A DNA stretch of 64,000 nt, taken from positions 186,001 through 250,000 of the forward strand of contig NZ_JAHXRQ010000002.1 in assembly GCF_019392335.1 (NCBI RefSeq). Direction: 5' to 3'. The stretch is from Mameliella sp. CS4 (GTDB taxonomy: Bacteria > Pseudomonadota > Alphaproteobacteria > Rhodobacterales > Rhodobacteraceae). Below are positions 44,609 through 53,635 of the stretch, one piece after another; the stretch's first letter is position 1; each line of letters opens with the position of its first letter. Both the position numbers and the translations under genes were made by a program. The notes beneath the pieces were generated by a model. It saw only the letters and a list, made by a program, of their open reading frames with translations. It ran no database searches and was not told where the DNA came from.

Positions 44609-45364
44609 TCAGGTCGCGTAGTCCGAGCCTTCCTCGTCGAGGATCGCCTTGAGTTCGTCCAGGTGGCGATGGTCGCCACCGGGGTATTCCTCGATCTCGC
44701 GGGCGGTCTTTTCGGCCACCTCGTCCGACAGGATGTCCAGCGTCTGCCCGGTCTGCAGCGCGGTGATGTAGATCTGCGCCGCGCGTTCAAAGAGGTACAT
44801 CCGGTTAAAGGTCTCGGCCACCGTGTCACCGATCACCATGATGCCGTGGTTGCCCATCACCAGCGTCTTGACCTTGGGGTCGGCCATCAGTTCGGCGCAC
44901 CGTTTTCCCTCTTCCTCGAAGGCCAGCCCGCCGTATTGGTCATCCACCGCCTGCCGGTTGAAGAACATCGCCGCATTCTGGTCCAGCGGCGGCAGGCGCT
45001 TGTCCTTGAGGCAGGCCAGCACCGTGGCGTGGATGGAGTGGACGTGCATCGCGCAGCGTGCGTGCCGGCAGGCGCGGTGCAACCCGCCGTGCAGGCCCCA
45101 TGCGGTCGGGTCCGGTGCACCGGGACGGTTCAGCGTTTCGGGATCATTGGCATCCACCACCAGCATGTCCGAGGCCTTGATGCGCGAGAAATGCTTGCGG
45201 TCCGGGTTCATCAGGAACTTTGTGCCGTCCTCGTTGATGGACAGGCTGAAGTGATTGGCCACGGCCTCGTGCATGTTCAGACGGACGGTCCAGCGGAAGG
45301 CGGCGGCCAGATCCACGCGCTCCTGCCAATGGTCGATATTGGCGATGTTCTGCGGTGCGTTCAT
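44609..45364 (-). CDS. Class II aldolase/adducin family protein
   Basis: A 251-residue protein with the zinc-binding layout of class II aldolases: HVHSIHATVLACL in the middle and GNHGIMVIGDTV. L-fuculose-phosphate aldolase and adducin share this domain. The N-terminal ALADALRW-like region here is AAAFRWTVRLNMHEAVANHFS, with the catalytic Glu in the family position not certain. Substrate unknown; members without phosphate-sugar genes nearby are common. Confidence 0.85.
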   Translation of the reverse strand: MNAPQNIANIDHWQERVDLAAAFRWTVRLNMHEAVANHFSLSINEDGTKFLMNPDRKHFSRIKASDMLVVDANDPETLNRPGAPDPTAWGLHGGLHRACRHARCAMHVHSIHATVLACLKDKRLPPLDQNAAMFFNRQAVDDQYGGLAFEEEGKRCAELMADPKVKTLVMGNHGIMVIGDTVAETFNRMYLFERAAQIYITALQTGQTLDILSDEVAEKTAREIEEYPGGDHRHLDELKAILDEEGSDYAT

Positions 45365-45399
45365 GAGGGTCCCCTGGTTAACGTTACCGCGCGATCCTA

Positions 45400-45882
45400 T
45401 CAGCGCCCGCAGCTTGCGCGCAACGTGTCGTAGGCCCGCTGCGCGTCCCGGGTTTCCCAGCGGCCTTTCAGGACATCCATATCGCCCGCATCCGCGAGGT
45501 GGACCTCGAAGCCGACCTCGGTGCTTTCAAGGATGGTTTCGACCAGGCGTTCGGGGGAATCGCGATAGGTCCAGGCCCATTCCCCGCGCGAGCGGAACAG
45601 CACCTTGCGCGAGCCCAGGAACAGCGCGTGATCGGCCGTGTCGTCGAAAACCGAGCCATCGGCGAAATCGATGAACATCAACACGCTTTCCTGCAGGTCG
45701 ATGGTCAGCATAAGGCGGTCGCTGCCGGGCAGGCGCGTGTTGGTGGCCATCCAGCAATATCCCCGGTCCTCGAAAAGCGACCAGTTCGCGATCCGGTCAT
45801 GGCGCGTTATCTCGTCCTGCGCCAGGGCGGGCAGGGCAACAAGGATCACGCCCATCAGCACAATGAGAATACGGCGAAACAT
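45400..45882 (-). CDS. Hypothetical secreted protein
   Basis: A 160-residue product with a clear N-terminal signal peptide (1-22, cleaved near ALAQDE). The mature part has a Trp-rich block (WSLFEDRGYCWMATNT) and FADGSVFDD, with two cysteines. Invasion-associated-locus-B-like proteins of Rhodobacterales have similar size and a comparable order of segments, so this may belong there. The ATG at 45882 is chosen because it places the signal peptide at the N-terminus; the frame is open to 45951. Confidence 0.65.
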   Translation of the reverse strand: MFRRILIVLMGVILVALPALAQDEITRHDRIANWSLFEDRGYCWMATNTRLPGSDRLMLTIDLQESVLMFIDFADGSVFDDTADHALFLGSRKVLFRSRGEWAWTYRDSPERLVETILESTEVGFEVHLADAGDMDVLKGRWETRDAQRAYDTLRASCGR

Positions 45883-45955
45883 CTTGCGATACCCCCTTTG
45901 GGACAATGCGCGGGTGTGGATTGATCCTAACGGCGGGACCTGCCCGCGCAAAGCC

Positions 45956-46375
45956 TCAGAGCGGACGCGACGGCACCCAGGCGTAGCCGTCTGGGCAGAC
46001 GAGGTAGGTCTCGCGCAGGCCGTGGGGTTTGTCCGTGGGCGGCTGCAGGATCAGCATTCCATTGGCCTCTGCGCGGGCGGCGGCCTGGTCGGGGTCGCTG
46101 TCGTACAGGCGCAGTTCCGCCCCGGCCCCCCGCGGCCCCGCCTCCGGCAAGAAGGACAGGTAGGGATTGGCGGAATAGGTGCCGTCCGCGTGCAGCTGGA
46201 ACACCGTCGCGCCATAACGAATAATGGCGAAATCGGCGGTGACGCGATGCGCTGTCATGCCAAAGACGGCCTTCAGCATGGCGCAATGGTGCGGCACGTC
46301 GCGCACCAGCAGGTTCATTCCCAGCCCGCGCAGGGATGCGCCGAAAACCTCGGGCGAAACGGTCTCGTAATCCAT
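45956..46375 (-). CDS. VOC-superfamily (glyoxalase-like) protein
   Basis: A 139-residue protein of the vicinal-oxygen-chelate fold: NLLVRDVPHHCAMLKAVFGM at the start, VFQLHADGTYS and AELRLYDSD, then PHGLRETYLVCPDGYAWVPSRPL at the end (given as landmarks). VOC members bind a metal through His/Glu residues and isomerise, cleave or bind small molecules. I cannot say which. It is divergent from the AMP nucleosidase gene. Confidence 0.8.
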   Translation of the reverse strand: MDYETVSPEVFGASLRGLGMNLLVRDVPHHCAMLKAVFGMTAHRVTADFAIIRYGATVFQLHADGTYSANPYLSFLPEAGPRGAGAELRLYDSDPDQAAARAEANGMLILQPPTDKPHGLRETYLVCPDGYAWVPSRPL

Positions 46376-46454
46376 GTCAGCACCTCTGACCTTTTCGCCA
46401 ACTTGAACCCCGTGCGCTTACCTGTCAACCTCCGGCCAAAATCAGGGGGTGGTG

Positions 46455-47939
46455 ATGCAGGACACGGCAGAAAATCTAGAGATCGTCACGCCCGATGTAC
46501 CGGGACAGGAAAGCTACGAAGACGCGGACCAGGCGGTCGAGCGGTTGTGCGAATTGTACGATGCGGCGGCGGTTTTCCTGCGGGACGGGTTCCTGAAAGC
46601 AATGGCTGAGGGCCACCCGGGCGTGCGCCTGCGCGCCTACTATCCCGAGATCCGGCTGACCACGACGCGGTTCGACAAGATCGACAGCCGGCTCAGCTTT
46701 GGTCACGTGACGCAGCCGGGCACCTATGCCACCACGGTCACGCGCCCGCACCTCTTCCGCAACTACCTGTCGCAGCAGATCGGCCTGTTGTTGGGCAACC
46801 ACGGGGTCAAGATCCGCATCGGGCTGTCGGCCACGCCCATGCCGGTGCATTTCGCGGTGGCCAATTTCCCCGATGTGAATGTCCCGCAGGAAGGCGCGGC
46901 CAATTTCGCGCTGCGCGACGTCTTTGACGTGCCCGATCTGACCACCACCAATGATGACATCGTCAACGGCCAGGCCCAGCCCGCCGCAGATGGCACGCTG
47001 CCTTTGGCGCCTTTCACCGCGCAGCGGGTGGACTACTCGCTGGCGCGTCTGGCGCATTACACCGCGACCGCCCCCGAGCATTTTCAGAACCACGTCCTGT
47101 TCACCAACTACCAGTTCTACGTCGATGAATTCGAGGCCTACGCCCGGGCCATGCTGGCCGATCCCGACAGCGGCTATACCAGTTTCGTGAGCACCGGGAA
47201 CGTCGAGATCACCGACCCTGAAGCGCCGCTGCTGTCGCCAGAACGCATGCCGCAGATGCCCACTTATCACCTGAAACGGGGCAAGCAGGCGGGGATCACG
47301 CTGGTCAACATCGGGGTGGGGCCGTCGAACGCCAAGACCGCGACCGACCACATCGCGGTGCTGCGCCCGCATGCCTGGCTGATGGTGGGGCACTGTGCGG
47401 GTCTGCGCAACTCGCAATCGCTGGGCGACTACGTGCTGGCCCATGCCTACCTGCGCGAAGACAAGGTGCTGGACGATGACCTGCCGGTCTGGGTGCCGAT
47501 CCCGGCCCTGGCCGAAATCCAGATCGCACTGGAAGACGCGGTCGAGGTCGAGACCGAGCTGAGCGGTTTCGACCTCAAGCGCGTGATGCGTACGGGGACG
47601 GTTGCCTCTCTGGACAACCGCAACTGGGAGTTGCGCGAGCATGCAGGTCCGGTGAAACGGCTCAGCCAGTCGCGGGCTATCGCGCTGGACATGGAAAGCG
47701 CCACGATCGCGGCCAACGGCTTCCGGTTCCGGGTGCCCTATGGCACCTTGCTCTGCGTGTCTGACCGGCCCCTGCACGGCGAGCTGAAACTGCCCGGCAT
47801 GGCCTCGGATTTCTATAGAACACAGGTCAGCCGGCACCTGCGGATCGGGATTCGGGCAATGGAAGCCTTGCGCGACATGCCGCTGGAACGTATCCACAGT
47901 CGGAAACTGCGCAGTTTCGAAGAAACTGCTTTCTTGTGA
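46455..47939 (+). CDS. amn: AMP nucleosidase
   Basis: A 494-residue enzyme that splits AMP to adenine and ribose-5-phosphate, controlling the adenylate pool. The N-terminal domain (about 25-190) includes VRLRAYYPEIRLTTTRFDKIDSR, and the C-terminal phosphorylase-like domain has LVNIGVGPSNAKTATDHIAVLRPHAWLMVGHCAGLR and ALDMESATIAANGFRFRVPYGTLLCVSDRP (key residues only). The ATG at 46455 follows GGGGGTGGTG; GTG codons just upstream are less likely. Full length for the family. Confidence 0.95.
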   Translation: MQDTAENLEIVTPDVPGQESYEDADQAVERLCELYDAAAVFLRDGFLKAMAEGHPGVRLRAYYPEIRLTTTRFDKIDSRLSFGHVTQPGTYATTVTRPHLFRNYLSQQIGLLLGNHGVKIRIGLSATPMPVHFAVANFPDVNVPQEGAANFALRDVFDVPDLTTTNDDIVNGQAQPAADGTLPLAPFTAQRVDYSLARLAHYTATAPEHFQNHVLFTNYQFYVDEFEAYARAMLADPDSGYTSFVSTGNVEITDPEAPLLSPERMPQMPTYHLKRGKQAGITLVNIGVGPSNAKTATDHIAVLRPHAWLMVGHCAGLRNSQSLGDYVLAHAYLREDKVLDDDLPVWVPIPALAEIQIALEDAVEVETELSGFDLKRVMRTGTVASLDNRNWELREHAGPVKRLSQSRAIALDMESATIAANGFRFRVPYGTLLCVSDRPLHGELKLPGMASDFYRTQVSRHLRIGIRAMEALRDMPLERIHSRKLRSFEETAFL

Positions 47940-48074
47940 CGTAGCGGAAACGGGCACAAAATGCATAATATAAGGGCTCAAAGCGCCCCTAATAGTTGTG
48001 TTTTACCCCCATATCCGGTTTTATGTCGGATCAGAGGCCCAAAATTAGAGACGGGCGGTGAAGGAGACCATGAA

Positions 48075-48362
48075 ATGGCGAAACCGATGACCAAGACCCA
48101 GCTGGTGGCAGCACTGGCGGAAAAGATGGACGCGGACAAGAAGACGGCCGGTGCGGCGCTGGACGCGATCAGCGAAATCATCACGGCCGAAGTGGCCGGC
48201 GGCGGTGCCGTGACCCTGCCCGGCGTGGGCAAGGTCTATTGCCGTGAGCGCCCCGAGCGCATGGTGCGCAACCCCGCGACGGGCGAGCAGTTCAAGAAAG
48301 AAGCCGACAAGCAGGTCAAAGTGACCATTGCCAAGGCTCTCAAGGACAGCGTGAACGCCTGA
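48075..48362 (+). CDS. HU-family DNA-binding protein
   Basis: A 95-residue small, basic nucleoid protein: MTKTQLVAALAEKMDADKKTAGAALDAISEII, GGAVTLPGVGKVYCRERPERMVRNPATGEQFKKEADKQVKVTIAKALKDSVNA, with the beta-arm GVGKVYCRERPERMVRNP (given as landmarks). It is shorter and more divergent than canonical HU and is typical of the alternative HU proteins of Rhodobacterales. AAGGAG precedes the ATG at 48075. A strong terminator follows. Confidence 0.9.
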   Translation: MAKPMTKTQLVAALAEKMDADKKTAGAALDAISEIITAEVAGGGAVTLPGVGKVYCRERPERMVRNPATGEQFKKEADKQVKVTIAKALKDSVNA

Positions 48363-48416
48363 TCCAGGTGTGCCCCTTCGGCGCGCCGTCCGGGCCTCGG
48401 TCCCGGTAGAAATCTT

Positions 48417-48449
48417 CAAAGGGTCGCCTTGGCGGCCCTTTGTCTTTTT
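48417..48449 (+). terminator. Terminator of the HU gene
   Basis: CAAAGGG (48417-48423) pairs with CCCTTTG (48436-48442), with CGCC-TT-GGCG as an inner stem, followed by TCTTTTT. It is 55 bases after the HU stop. Confidence 0.85.
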
Positions 48450-48513
48450 GGACTGCCTGTGAGGTGGTGAGCCTGCGATCTGTCGGCCTATCGGATTATC
48501 GGTCTGGCCCGTG

Positions 48514-49110
48514 TCAGGGTGTGGTCGGCGTATCGGCTTGTGGCGCCCAGTCGTATTTTTGACCGCCCGACTCCTCCATCGGGATATCCAGCATGGTGGC
48601 GCGTTCGTAGACGACCTGTGTCGGCACGTTCAGCGTGTCGGCGACCAGGTTTGCCCGCCCCTCGTACCACAGGCTGCAGAATTCCTCGCGCGGCATAAGC
48701 AGCATCCGGGCAAAGCGCATCGCCTCTTTCTGGGCGGAGCGGTCGGCGGGGCGATGCAGGGCCTGTATTCCGCAGCAAGGATGTGCCTCGCGCGTGGTGG
48801 GGACATGTATGAGCCAATGGCCGACGCCCATCGCCGCGATGAACCTGTCCTGGCGCGGCTTGCTTTTCTTGGGCAGCCAGATGCAGGCCTTGCGGTCAAG
48901 GGGGACGTCCAGCAGGATCTCATGCGGGGGGCTGGAGTATTCGAGGTCGACGTTCAGTGCCCGGCACAATGGGTCCAGCGGCCCGCCGTCGCGCAGGGTC
49001 AGACCGGGCGTCTGGGACATCATGTCGTTTATGAGATCCTCGATCTCGGCATCGGTGACGCCGGTCGCCATCGGCTCGACATAGGGATAGGACGGGTATC
49101 TGGACGGCAT
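48514..49110 (-). CDS. ImmA/IrrE-like protein with a lost HExxH motif
   Basis: A 198-residue protein with the order of segments found in ImmA/IrrE metallopeptidases, including the C-terminal RFARMLLMPREEF block and NVPTQVVYER. The zinc helix, normally HExxHxxxH, here reads MGVGHWLIH: the first His and the Glu are Met94 and Gly95, while His98 remains. The peptidase should be inactive. No HTH-repressor partner gene is adjacent, unlike ICE- or phage-encoded ImmA. It may act as a binding protein. Confidence 0.7.
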   Translation of the reverse strand: MPSRYPSYPYVEPMATGVTDAEIEDLINDMMSQTPGLTLRDGGPLDPLCRALNVDLEYSSPPHEILLDVPLDRKACIWLPKKSKPRQDRFIAAMGVGHWLIHVPTTREAHPCCGIQALHRPADRSAQKEAMRFARMLLMPREEFCSLWYEGRANLVADTLNVPTQVVYERATMLDIPMEESGGQKYDWAPQADTPTTP

Positions 49111-49233
49111 GTCAGCCTCCGCTATGGCAAAACGCCGGGGTTTTCGGCCAGGTTGCGGAGTTCTGTCACGCTAAGGGTTTCCAAATCCTCAAGACGGGCG
49201 CAGACCTATAAGATTGCTTCTTCTTTCCGGGGG

Positions 49234-49929
49234 TCAGCCCTTGGCGCAGGCGCTCAGTGACTGCAGCTGGCGCCCTTCGGCATCGAAATTTGCAGGGGCC
49301 AACCACGTCTCGAAGGCAGCGCGCCGCGCGGGCCATTCGCTGTCGATCACCGAATACCAAGCGGTGTCGCGGTTTCGGCCCTTGTAGACCAGCGCCTGGC
49401 GAAAGATGCTCTCGAAGGCAAAGCCCAATCGCAAGGCGGCGCGCCGCGATGGCGCGTTCAGAGCGTCACATTTCCATTCGTAGCGGCGATAGCCCAGGTC
49501 TTCAAAGACATGGCGCATCAGCAGGTATTGCACCTCTGTCGCCGCGCGTGTGCCCTGCAAGCTGGGCGAGAAATGGATAAAGCCCACCTCGATGGAGGCC
49601 GCCTGCGGGTTGATCCGCATCAGTGACAGGAACCCGACGGGCCGCTCAGCGACCTGTACCGTGTAAAACAGGGGATCGCGGCTGGCGGCCTTGGCGGCGG
49701 TCCAGGTGCGGGCCGCGTCGCGGTCGCCAAAGGGGGATTCCTCGCCCAGGTAGGTCCAGCCCGCGGGATCGGTGAAGACGTCGAAGAAGCTGTCGGCGTG
49801 ATCCTCCGACAATGGCACAAGCGTCGCAACATTCCCCCGCAGCGGCGACTGCGGGGGCAGGGGGCGGGGCAGGGGCAGGTCGACGGGCAGCCCGATGGGT
49901 TGCCCGTATCTGTTCAGGCGATGGACCAT
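49234..49929 (-). CDS. GNAT-family N-acetyltransferase (RimJ/RimL-like)
   Basis: A 231-residue acetyltransferase. Landmarks are VTLVPLSEDHADSFF-like (ATLVPLSEDHADSFFDVF), WTYLGEESPFGDRDA, and the acetyl-CoA region with RAATEVQYLLMRHVFEDLGYRRYEWKCDALNAPSRRAALRLGFAFE (key residues only). Members acetylate ribosomal proteins or small molecules. It sits one base from the taurine aminotransferase gene, on the same strand, but a link to taurine is not evident. Confidence 0.85.
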   Translation of the reverse strand: MVHRLNRYGQPIGLPVDLPLPRPLPPQSPLRGNVATLVPLSEDHADSFFDVFTDPAGWTYLGEESPFGDRDAARTWTAAKAASRDPLFYTVQVAERPVGFLSLMRINPQAASIEVGFIHFSPSLQGTRAATEVQYLLMRHVFEDLGYRRYEWKCDALNAPSRRAALRLGFAFESIFRQALVYKGRNRDTAWYSVIDSEWPARRAAFETWLAPANFDAEGRQLQSLSACAKG

Positions 49930-51321
49930 TCAACCAAAGACGCGGCCAAGCGCCCCGTCCACCGCCGAGACGATCTGGTCGATATCGTCCTTGGTGGCGA
50001 TCAGCGCGGGCGAGAAACACAGCGTGTTGTTGCGCCCCGGGACAGACCGGTTGGTGGCGCCGATGATGACGCCCTGGCCCATGCAGTCGCCCACAACCGC
50101 CTGCACCTGCGGCTCTGGCACCGGCTCTTTGGTCTGACGGTCGGTGACCAGCTCGGCGCCCAGGAACAGCCCCTTGCCGCGCACGTCGCCGATCACCGCA
50201 TGGCGGTCGGCGAGGGCGTTCAGCTGGTCGGTCATGTAGTCGCCCATCGCCGTGGTGTTTTCCAGCAGGCCTTCGTCCTCGATGATCGCCATGTTCTCGA
50301 TCGCCGCGGCAGGTCCGGCGGTGCAGCCGCCAAAGGTGGAAATGTCGCGGAAATAGTTCATCGGATCGTCGGCATTGTCCTTGAACATGTCAAAGACACG
50401 TTCCGAGGTGACGCAGCAGGCAATGGCCGCATAGCCAGAGGCCACGCCCTTGGCCATCGTCACGAAATCCGGTTCGATCCCGTAGTGCTGATAGCCGAAC
50501 CAGGTGCCGGTGCGACCGACGCCGCAGACCACCTCGTCGATGTGCAGAAGAATGTCGTACTTGCGGCAGATCTCCTGCACTTTCTGCCAATAGCCCTCGG
50601 GCGCGGGGATCACGCCGCCGCCCGCCGTCACGGGTTCAAGGCACAGCCCGCCGATGGTGTCCGGCCCTTCGGCCAGGATCACCTGTTCGATCTGGTCCGC
50701 CGCCCATTCGCCGTAGTTCTCGGCGGGGGCGCCATCCTGTTCGTGCTTGCGGTATTCCAGGCAGTGCGGCACGCGCACGAATCCGGGCGTAAACGGGCCG
50801 TATTGCGCGTTGCGCTCGTCCTGGCCGCCCGCGCTGAGGCAGGCGATGGTGGTGCCGTGATAGTCGCGGTCCCGGTACAGGATCTTGTGCTTCTTGCCGC
50901 CATAGCGCTTGTGCGCGATCTGGCGGATCATCTTAAAGGCCTTCTCGTTCGCCTCGGAGCCGGAGTTCGTATAGTAGACGCGGGTCAGTCCCGGCATCTT
51001 TTCGATCAGCTTCTCGGCGAAGAGCGCGCCGGGCACCGATCCGGCGGCCCCGGCAAAGTAGTTGACCCGCATCAGCTGGTCATAGACGGCCTTGGCGATG
51101 CGTTCGCGCCCGTAGCCGACGTTGACCGTCCAGACACCGCCTGAGACCGCGTCGAGGTGCTCCTTGCCCGCCTGGTTCCAGACGCGCATGCCCTTGCCCT
51201 CGACGATGATGTTCGGGTCCTTGCTGTCAAAACCCTTGTGCTGAACGAGGTGGTGCCAGACATGCGCCTTGTCGGCCTCGACAACATGGCTGAGGTCGTT
51301 CTGGGAATAGGTTCCGTCCAT
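49930..51321 (-). CDS. tpa: Taurine:pyruvate aminotransferase-like enzyme
   Basis: A 463-residue class III aminotransferase. YTNSGSEANEKAFK, the PLP lysine in VTMAKGVASGY, LHIDEVVCGVGRTGTWFG and the C-terminal block GQGVIIGATNRSVPGRNN are all intact. Taurine:pyruvate aminotransferases convert taurine to sulfoacetaldehyde with alanine formation. The assignment rests on this sequence pattern and on divergence from tauABC. xsc and pta do not occur in this window, so the downstream steps must be encoded elsewhere. Confidence 0.88.
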   Translation of the reverse strand: MDGTYSQNDLSHVVEADKAHVWHHLVQHKGFDSKDPNIIVEGKGMRVWNQAGKEHLDAVSGGVWTVNVGYGRERIAKAVYDQLMRVNYFAGAAGSVPGALFAEKLIEKMPGLTRVYYTNSGSEANEKAFKMIRQIAHKRYGGKKHKILYRDRDYHGTTIACLSAGGQDERNAQYGPFTPGFVRVPHCLEYRKHEQDGAPAENYGEWAADQIEQVILAEGPDTIGGLCLEPVTAGGGVIPAPEGYWQKVQEICRKYDILLHIDEVVCGVGRTGTWFGYQHYGIEPDFVTMAKGVASGYAAIACCVTSERVFDMFKDNADDPMNYFRDISTFGGCTAGPAAAIENMAIIEDEGLLENTTAMGDYMTDQLNALADRHAVIGDVRGKGLFLGAELVTDRQTKEPVPEPQVQAVVGDCMGQGVIIGATNRSVPGRNNTLCFSPALIATKDDIDQIVSAVDGALGRVFG

Positions 51322-51690
51322 TCTCTTGCCCTCCTTGGGTCATCTTGCCGGTCTTGCGCGGAATGCTAGCACATGAGCCAGATTAATGGGCAGCCGTTAG
51401 GGCCAGATGCGGCGTGCATATAGGGCCAGTTGTGGCGCAAAACGAATGTCCCGAGACCGCGTTTACAGGGTTTTGTACGACTTTCCAGTGGGTTGAATTG
51501 ATTTGCTTTTCCGAAATGAGTGGGCTGTTGGCACCAAATCGGGCAGGCATTGGGGAAAAACCGTTGATCCGTTGCCCATTTTCCGGTCCGAATTGACCAG
51601 AGCGCCCGGCACGAGGCGCTGCCGAGCGCACGATTGCGTGCGTGAAGACGCCCCGCCCAAGCGGCGGCGAGACAACACGGGAGAAGCGAA
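51322..51690. other. Regulatory region between tpa and tauA
   Basis: These 369 bases carry no credible gene. They separate two divergent taurine genes and hold the GCCAG repeats described separately, then AT-richer sequence near 51470-51560 that may include the tauA promoter. ORFs that cross this stretch in both directions are artefacts of base composition. Confidence 0.5.
51377..51437. promoter_or_regulatory. Direct repeats upstream of tpa, candidate TauR-type sites
   Basis: AGGGCCAGATGCGGCG (51399-51414) and AGGGCCAGTTGTGGCG (51422-51437) repeat with a 23-base period, and a weaker third copy, AGCCAGAT, begins near 51376. Direct repeats are the way MocR-type TauR proteins recognise DNA. The region is 55-115 bases upstream of the tpa start. 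No tauR gene is next to it. Confidence 0.45.
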
Positions 51691-52692
51691 ATGACATTGA
51701 AGACCACCCTCAAGGGCGCTGCGGCGGCGCTGGCCGTCATGGCAGGCACCACGGCCGTTTCCGCCGAGGAAATCACCGTGGGCTATTTCCTGGAGTGGCC
51801 GATGCCGTTCCAGTACGCCAAGGCCGAGGGCATGTACGATGAAGCGATGGGCGTGACCGTCAACTGGGTCAGCTTTGACACCGGCACCGCGATGTCCGCG
51901 GCAATGGCTTCGGGCGACGTGCAGATGAGCGTCAGCCAGGGCGTGCCGCCCTTCGTGGTCGCCGTCTCCGCCGGGCAGGACCTGCAGATCCTCGACGTGG
52001 CGGTCAGCTATTCGGACAACGACAACTGCGTCGTCCTCGAGGCGCTTGAGATCGACAAGGACTCGGCCATCGAGCTGGAAGGCAAGAAGGTCGCCGTGCC
52101 GCTGGGCACCGCCGCGCACTACGGCTTTCTCAAGCAGATGGACCATTTCGGCGTCGATATCTCGACCATGGAAGTGGTCGACATGGCGCCGCCGGACGGC
52201 GCCGCCGCGCTGGCGCAGGGGGCGGTCGACATGGCCTGCGGCTGGGGCGGCAGCCTGCGCCGCATGAAGGAGCACGGCAACGTCCTGCTGACCGGCGCCG
52301 AAAAGGAAGACCTGGGCATCCTGGTCTTTGACGTCACGTCCGGCCCGGCGGGCTGGGTCGCCGAGAACTCGGACCTCGTGGCCGATTTCCTGAAGGTGAC
52401 GGCAGAGGCCAACGCCATGTGGGCGGACCCGGCGAACCACGCCAAGATGCTGCCGATCATCGCCAAGGATGCCGGCATGGACGTGGACGCGACAGAGGCG
52501 ACCATCTCGACCTTTGTCTTTCCGCCGGTGGATGAGCAGCTGACGGCCAAGTGGCTGGGTGGCGGCGCGCAGGACTTCATGAAAGGCGTGGCGGATGTCT
52601 TTGTCGAGGCAGGCTCCATCGACGCGGCGCTGGACAGCTATGATGCCAACGTCAACACCGGCCCGCTGAACACGGCCGCGGGCGGCATGTAA
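51691..52692 (+). CDS. tauA: Taurine ABC transporter substrate-binding protein
   Basis: A 333-residue periplasmic binding protein with a signal peptide (1-24, cleavage at VSAEE). VGYFLEWPMPFQYAKAEGMYDEAMG, DVQMSVSQGVPPFV and the CGWGGSLRRM block are like TauA/SsuA-type sulfonate binders (landmarks only). First gene of the tauABC operon; the tpa gene is divergent. The substrate assignment depends on tpa being a true taurine aminotransferase. Confidence 0.9.
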   Translation: MTLKTTLKGAAAALAVMAGTTAVSAEEITVGYFLEWPMPFQYAKAEGMYDEAMGVTVNWVSFDTGTAMSAAMASGDVQMSVSQGVPPFVVAVSAGQDLQILDVAVSYSDNDNCVVLEALEIDKDSAIELEGKKVAVPLGTAAHYGFLKQMDHFGVDISTMEVVDMAPPDGAAALAQGAVDMACGWGGSLRRMKEHGNVLLTGAEKEDLGILVFDVTSGPAGWVAENSDLVADFLKVTAEANAMWADPANHAKMLPIIAKDAGMDVDATEATISTFVFPPVDEQLTAKWLGGGAQDFMKGVADVFVEAGSIDAALDSYDANVNTGPLNTAAGGM

Positions 52693-52809
52693 GATCCGGC
52701 TTCGGGGGGCGGCATCGGTCGCCCCCCGGGCACGCGCTCACCCCAGAGATTTTGCACGGCGGGCACGCCCTGGCGGTCCCGCAGCCGGATCCAACCGGAA
52801 GGCCCCACC

Positions 52810-53616
52810 ATGAGCGGACTCTCCATCGACAACCTGTCCATGCGCTTTGACCTGCCCAATGGCACCTCGGTCCAGGCGCTCAAGGACGTTTCCCTGAAAC
52901 TGGCCGAAGGCGAACTGATGAGCGTGCTGGGCCCGTCGGGCTGCGGCAAGACCACGCTTTTGAACATCGTGGCGGGATTCCTGGCCCCGACAGAGGGGCA
53001 GATCACGCTGAACGGCCACCTGGTCAAGGGGCCGGACGCGGAACGCGGCATGGTGTTCCAGCAAGGCGCGCTGTTTGAATGGATGGACGTGCGCGACAAC
53101 GTCAGTTTCGGTCCGCGCATGGCGGGCAAACGGGAACGGGACTGGGGACAGCATGTGGATCACCTGCTGGACGTGGTCGGCCTGCGCGACTTCAAGGAAA
53201 AGGCGGTCTACGAACTGTCAGGGGGGATGCAGCAGCGGGTCGCCCTGGCGCGTTGCCTTGCCAATGACCCGGACGTGATCCTGATGGACGAACCGCTGGG
53301 CGCGCTGGACGCGCTGACGCGGGAAAAGATGCAGGGCCTGGTGCTGAAGCTCTGGAAAGAGACGGGCAAGACCATCATCCTCATCACCCACTCGGTCGAA
53401 GAGGCGCTGCTGCTGGGCGAACGCCTGCTGGTCATGGCGCCGCGCCCGGGCCGCATCCACCGCGAATACCGGCTGCCCTTTGCCGACATGGGCGTGAACG
53501 CCGACCTGCGAGAGGTCAAAAAGCACCCTGATTTCGGCGAAAAACGCGAAGAGATCCTGGGCATGATCTGGGACATGGAGGAGGAAATCATGGGACGGGC
53601 GGAGGAAAGCGCATGA
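52810..53616 (+). CDS. tauB: Taurine ABC transporter ATPase
   Basis: A 268-residue ATP-binding subunit: Walker A GPSGCGKTT (41-49), signature LSGGMQQRVALARCL, Walker B VILMDEPLGALD, and the H-loop THSVEEA. The length fits TauB/SsuB. The start is ATG at 52810. It lies between tauA and tauC in the usual order, with a 19-base gap to tauC. Confidence 0.93.
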   Translation: MSGLSIDNLSMRFDLPNGTSVQALKDVSLKLAEGELMSVLGPSGCGKTTLLNIVAGFLAPTEGQITLNGHLVKGPDAERGMVFQQGALFEWMDVRDNVSFGPRMAGKRERDWGQHVDHLLDVVGLRDFKEKAVYELSGGMQQRVALARCLANDPDVILMDEPLGALDALTREKMQGLVLKLWKETGKTIILITHSVEEALLLGERLLVMAPRPGRIHREYRLPFADMGVNADLREVKKHPDFGEKREEILGMIWDMEEEIMGRAEESA

Positions 53617-53635
53617 TCCGGGCGGAGCAGCTACA

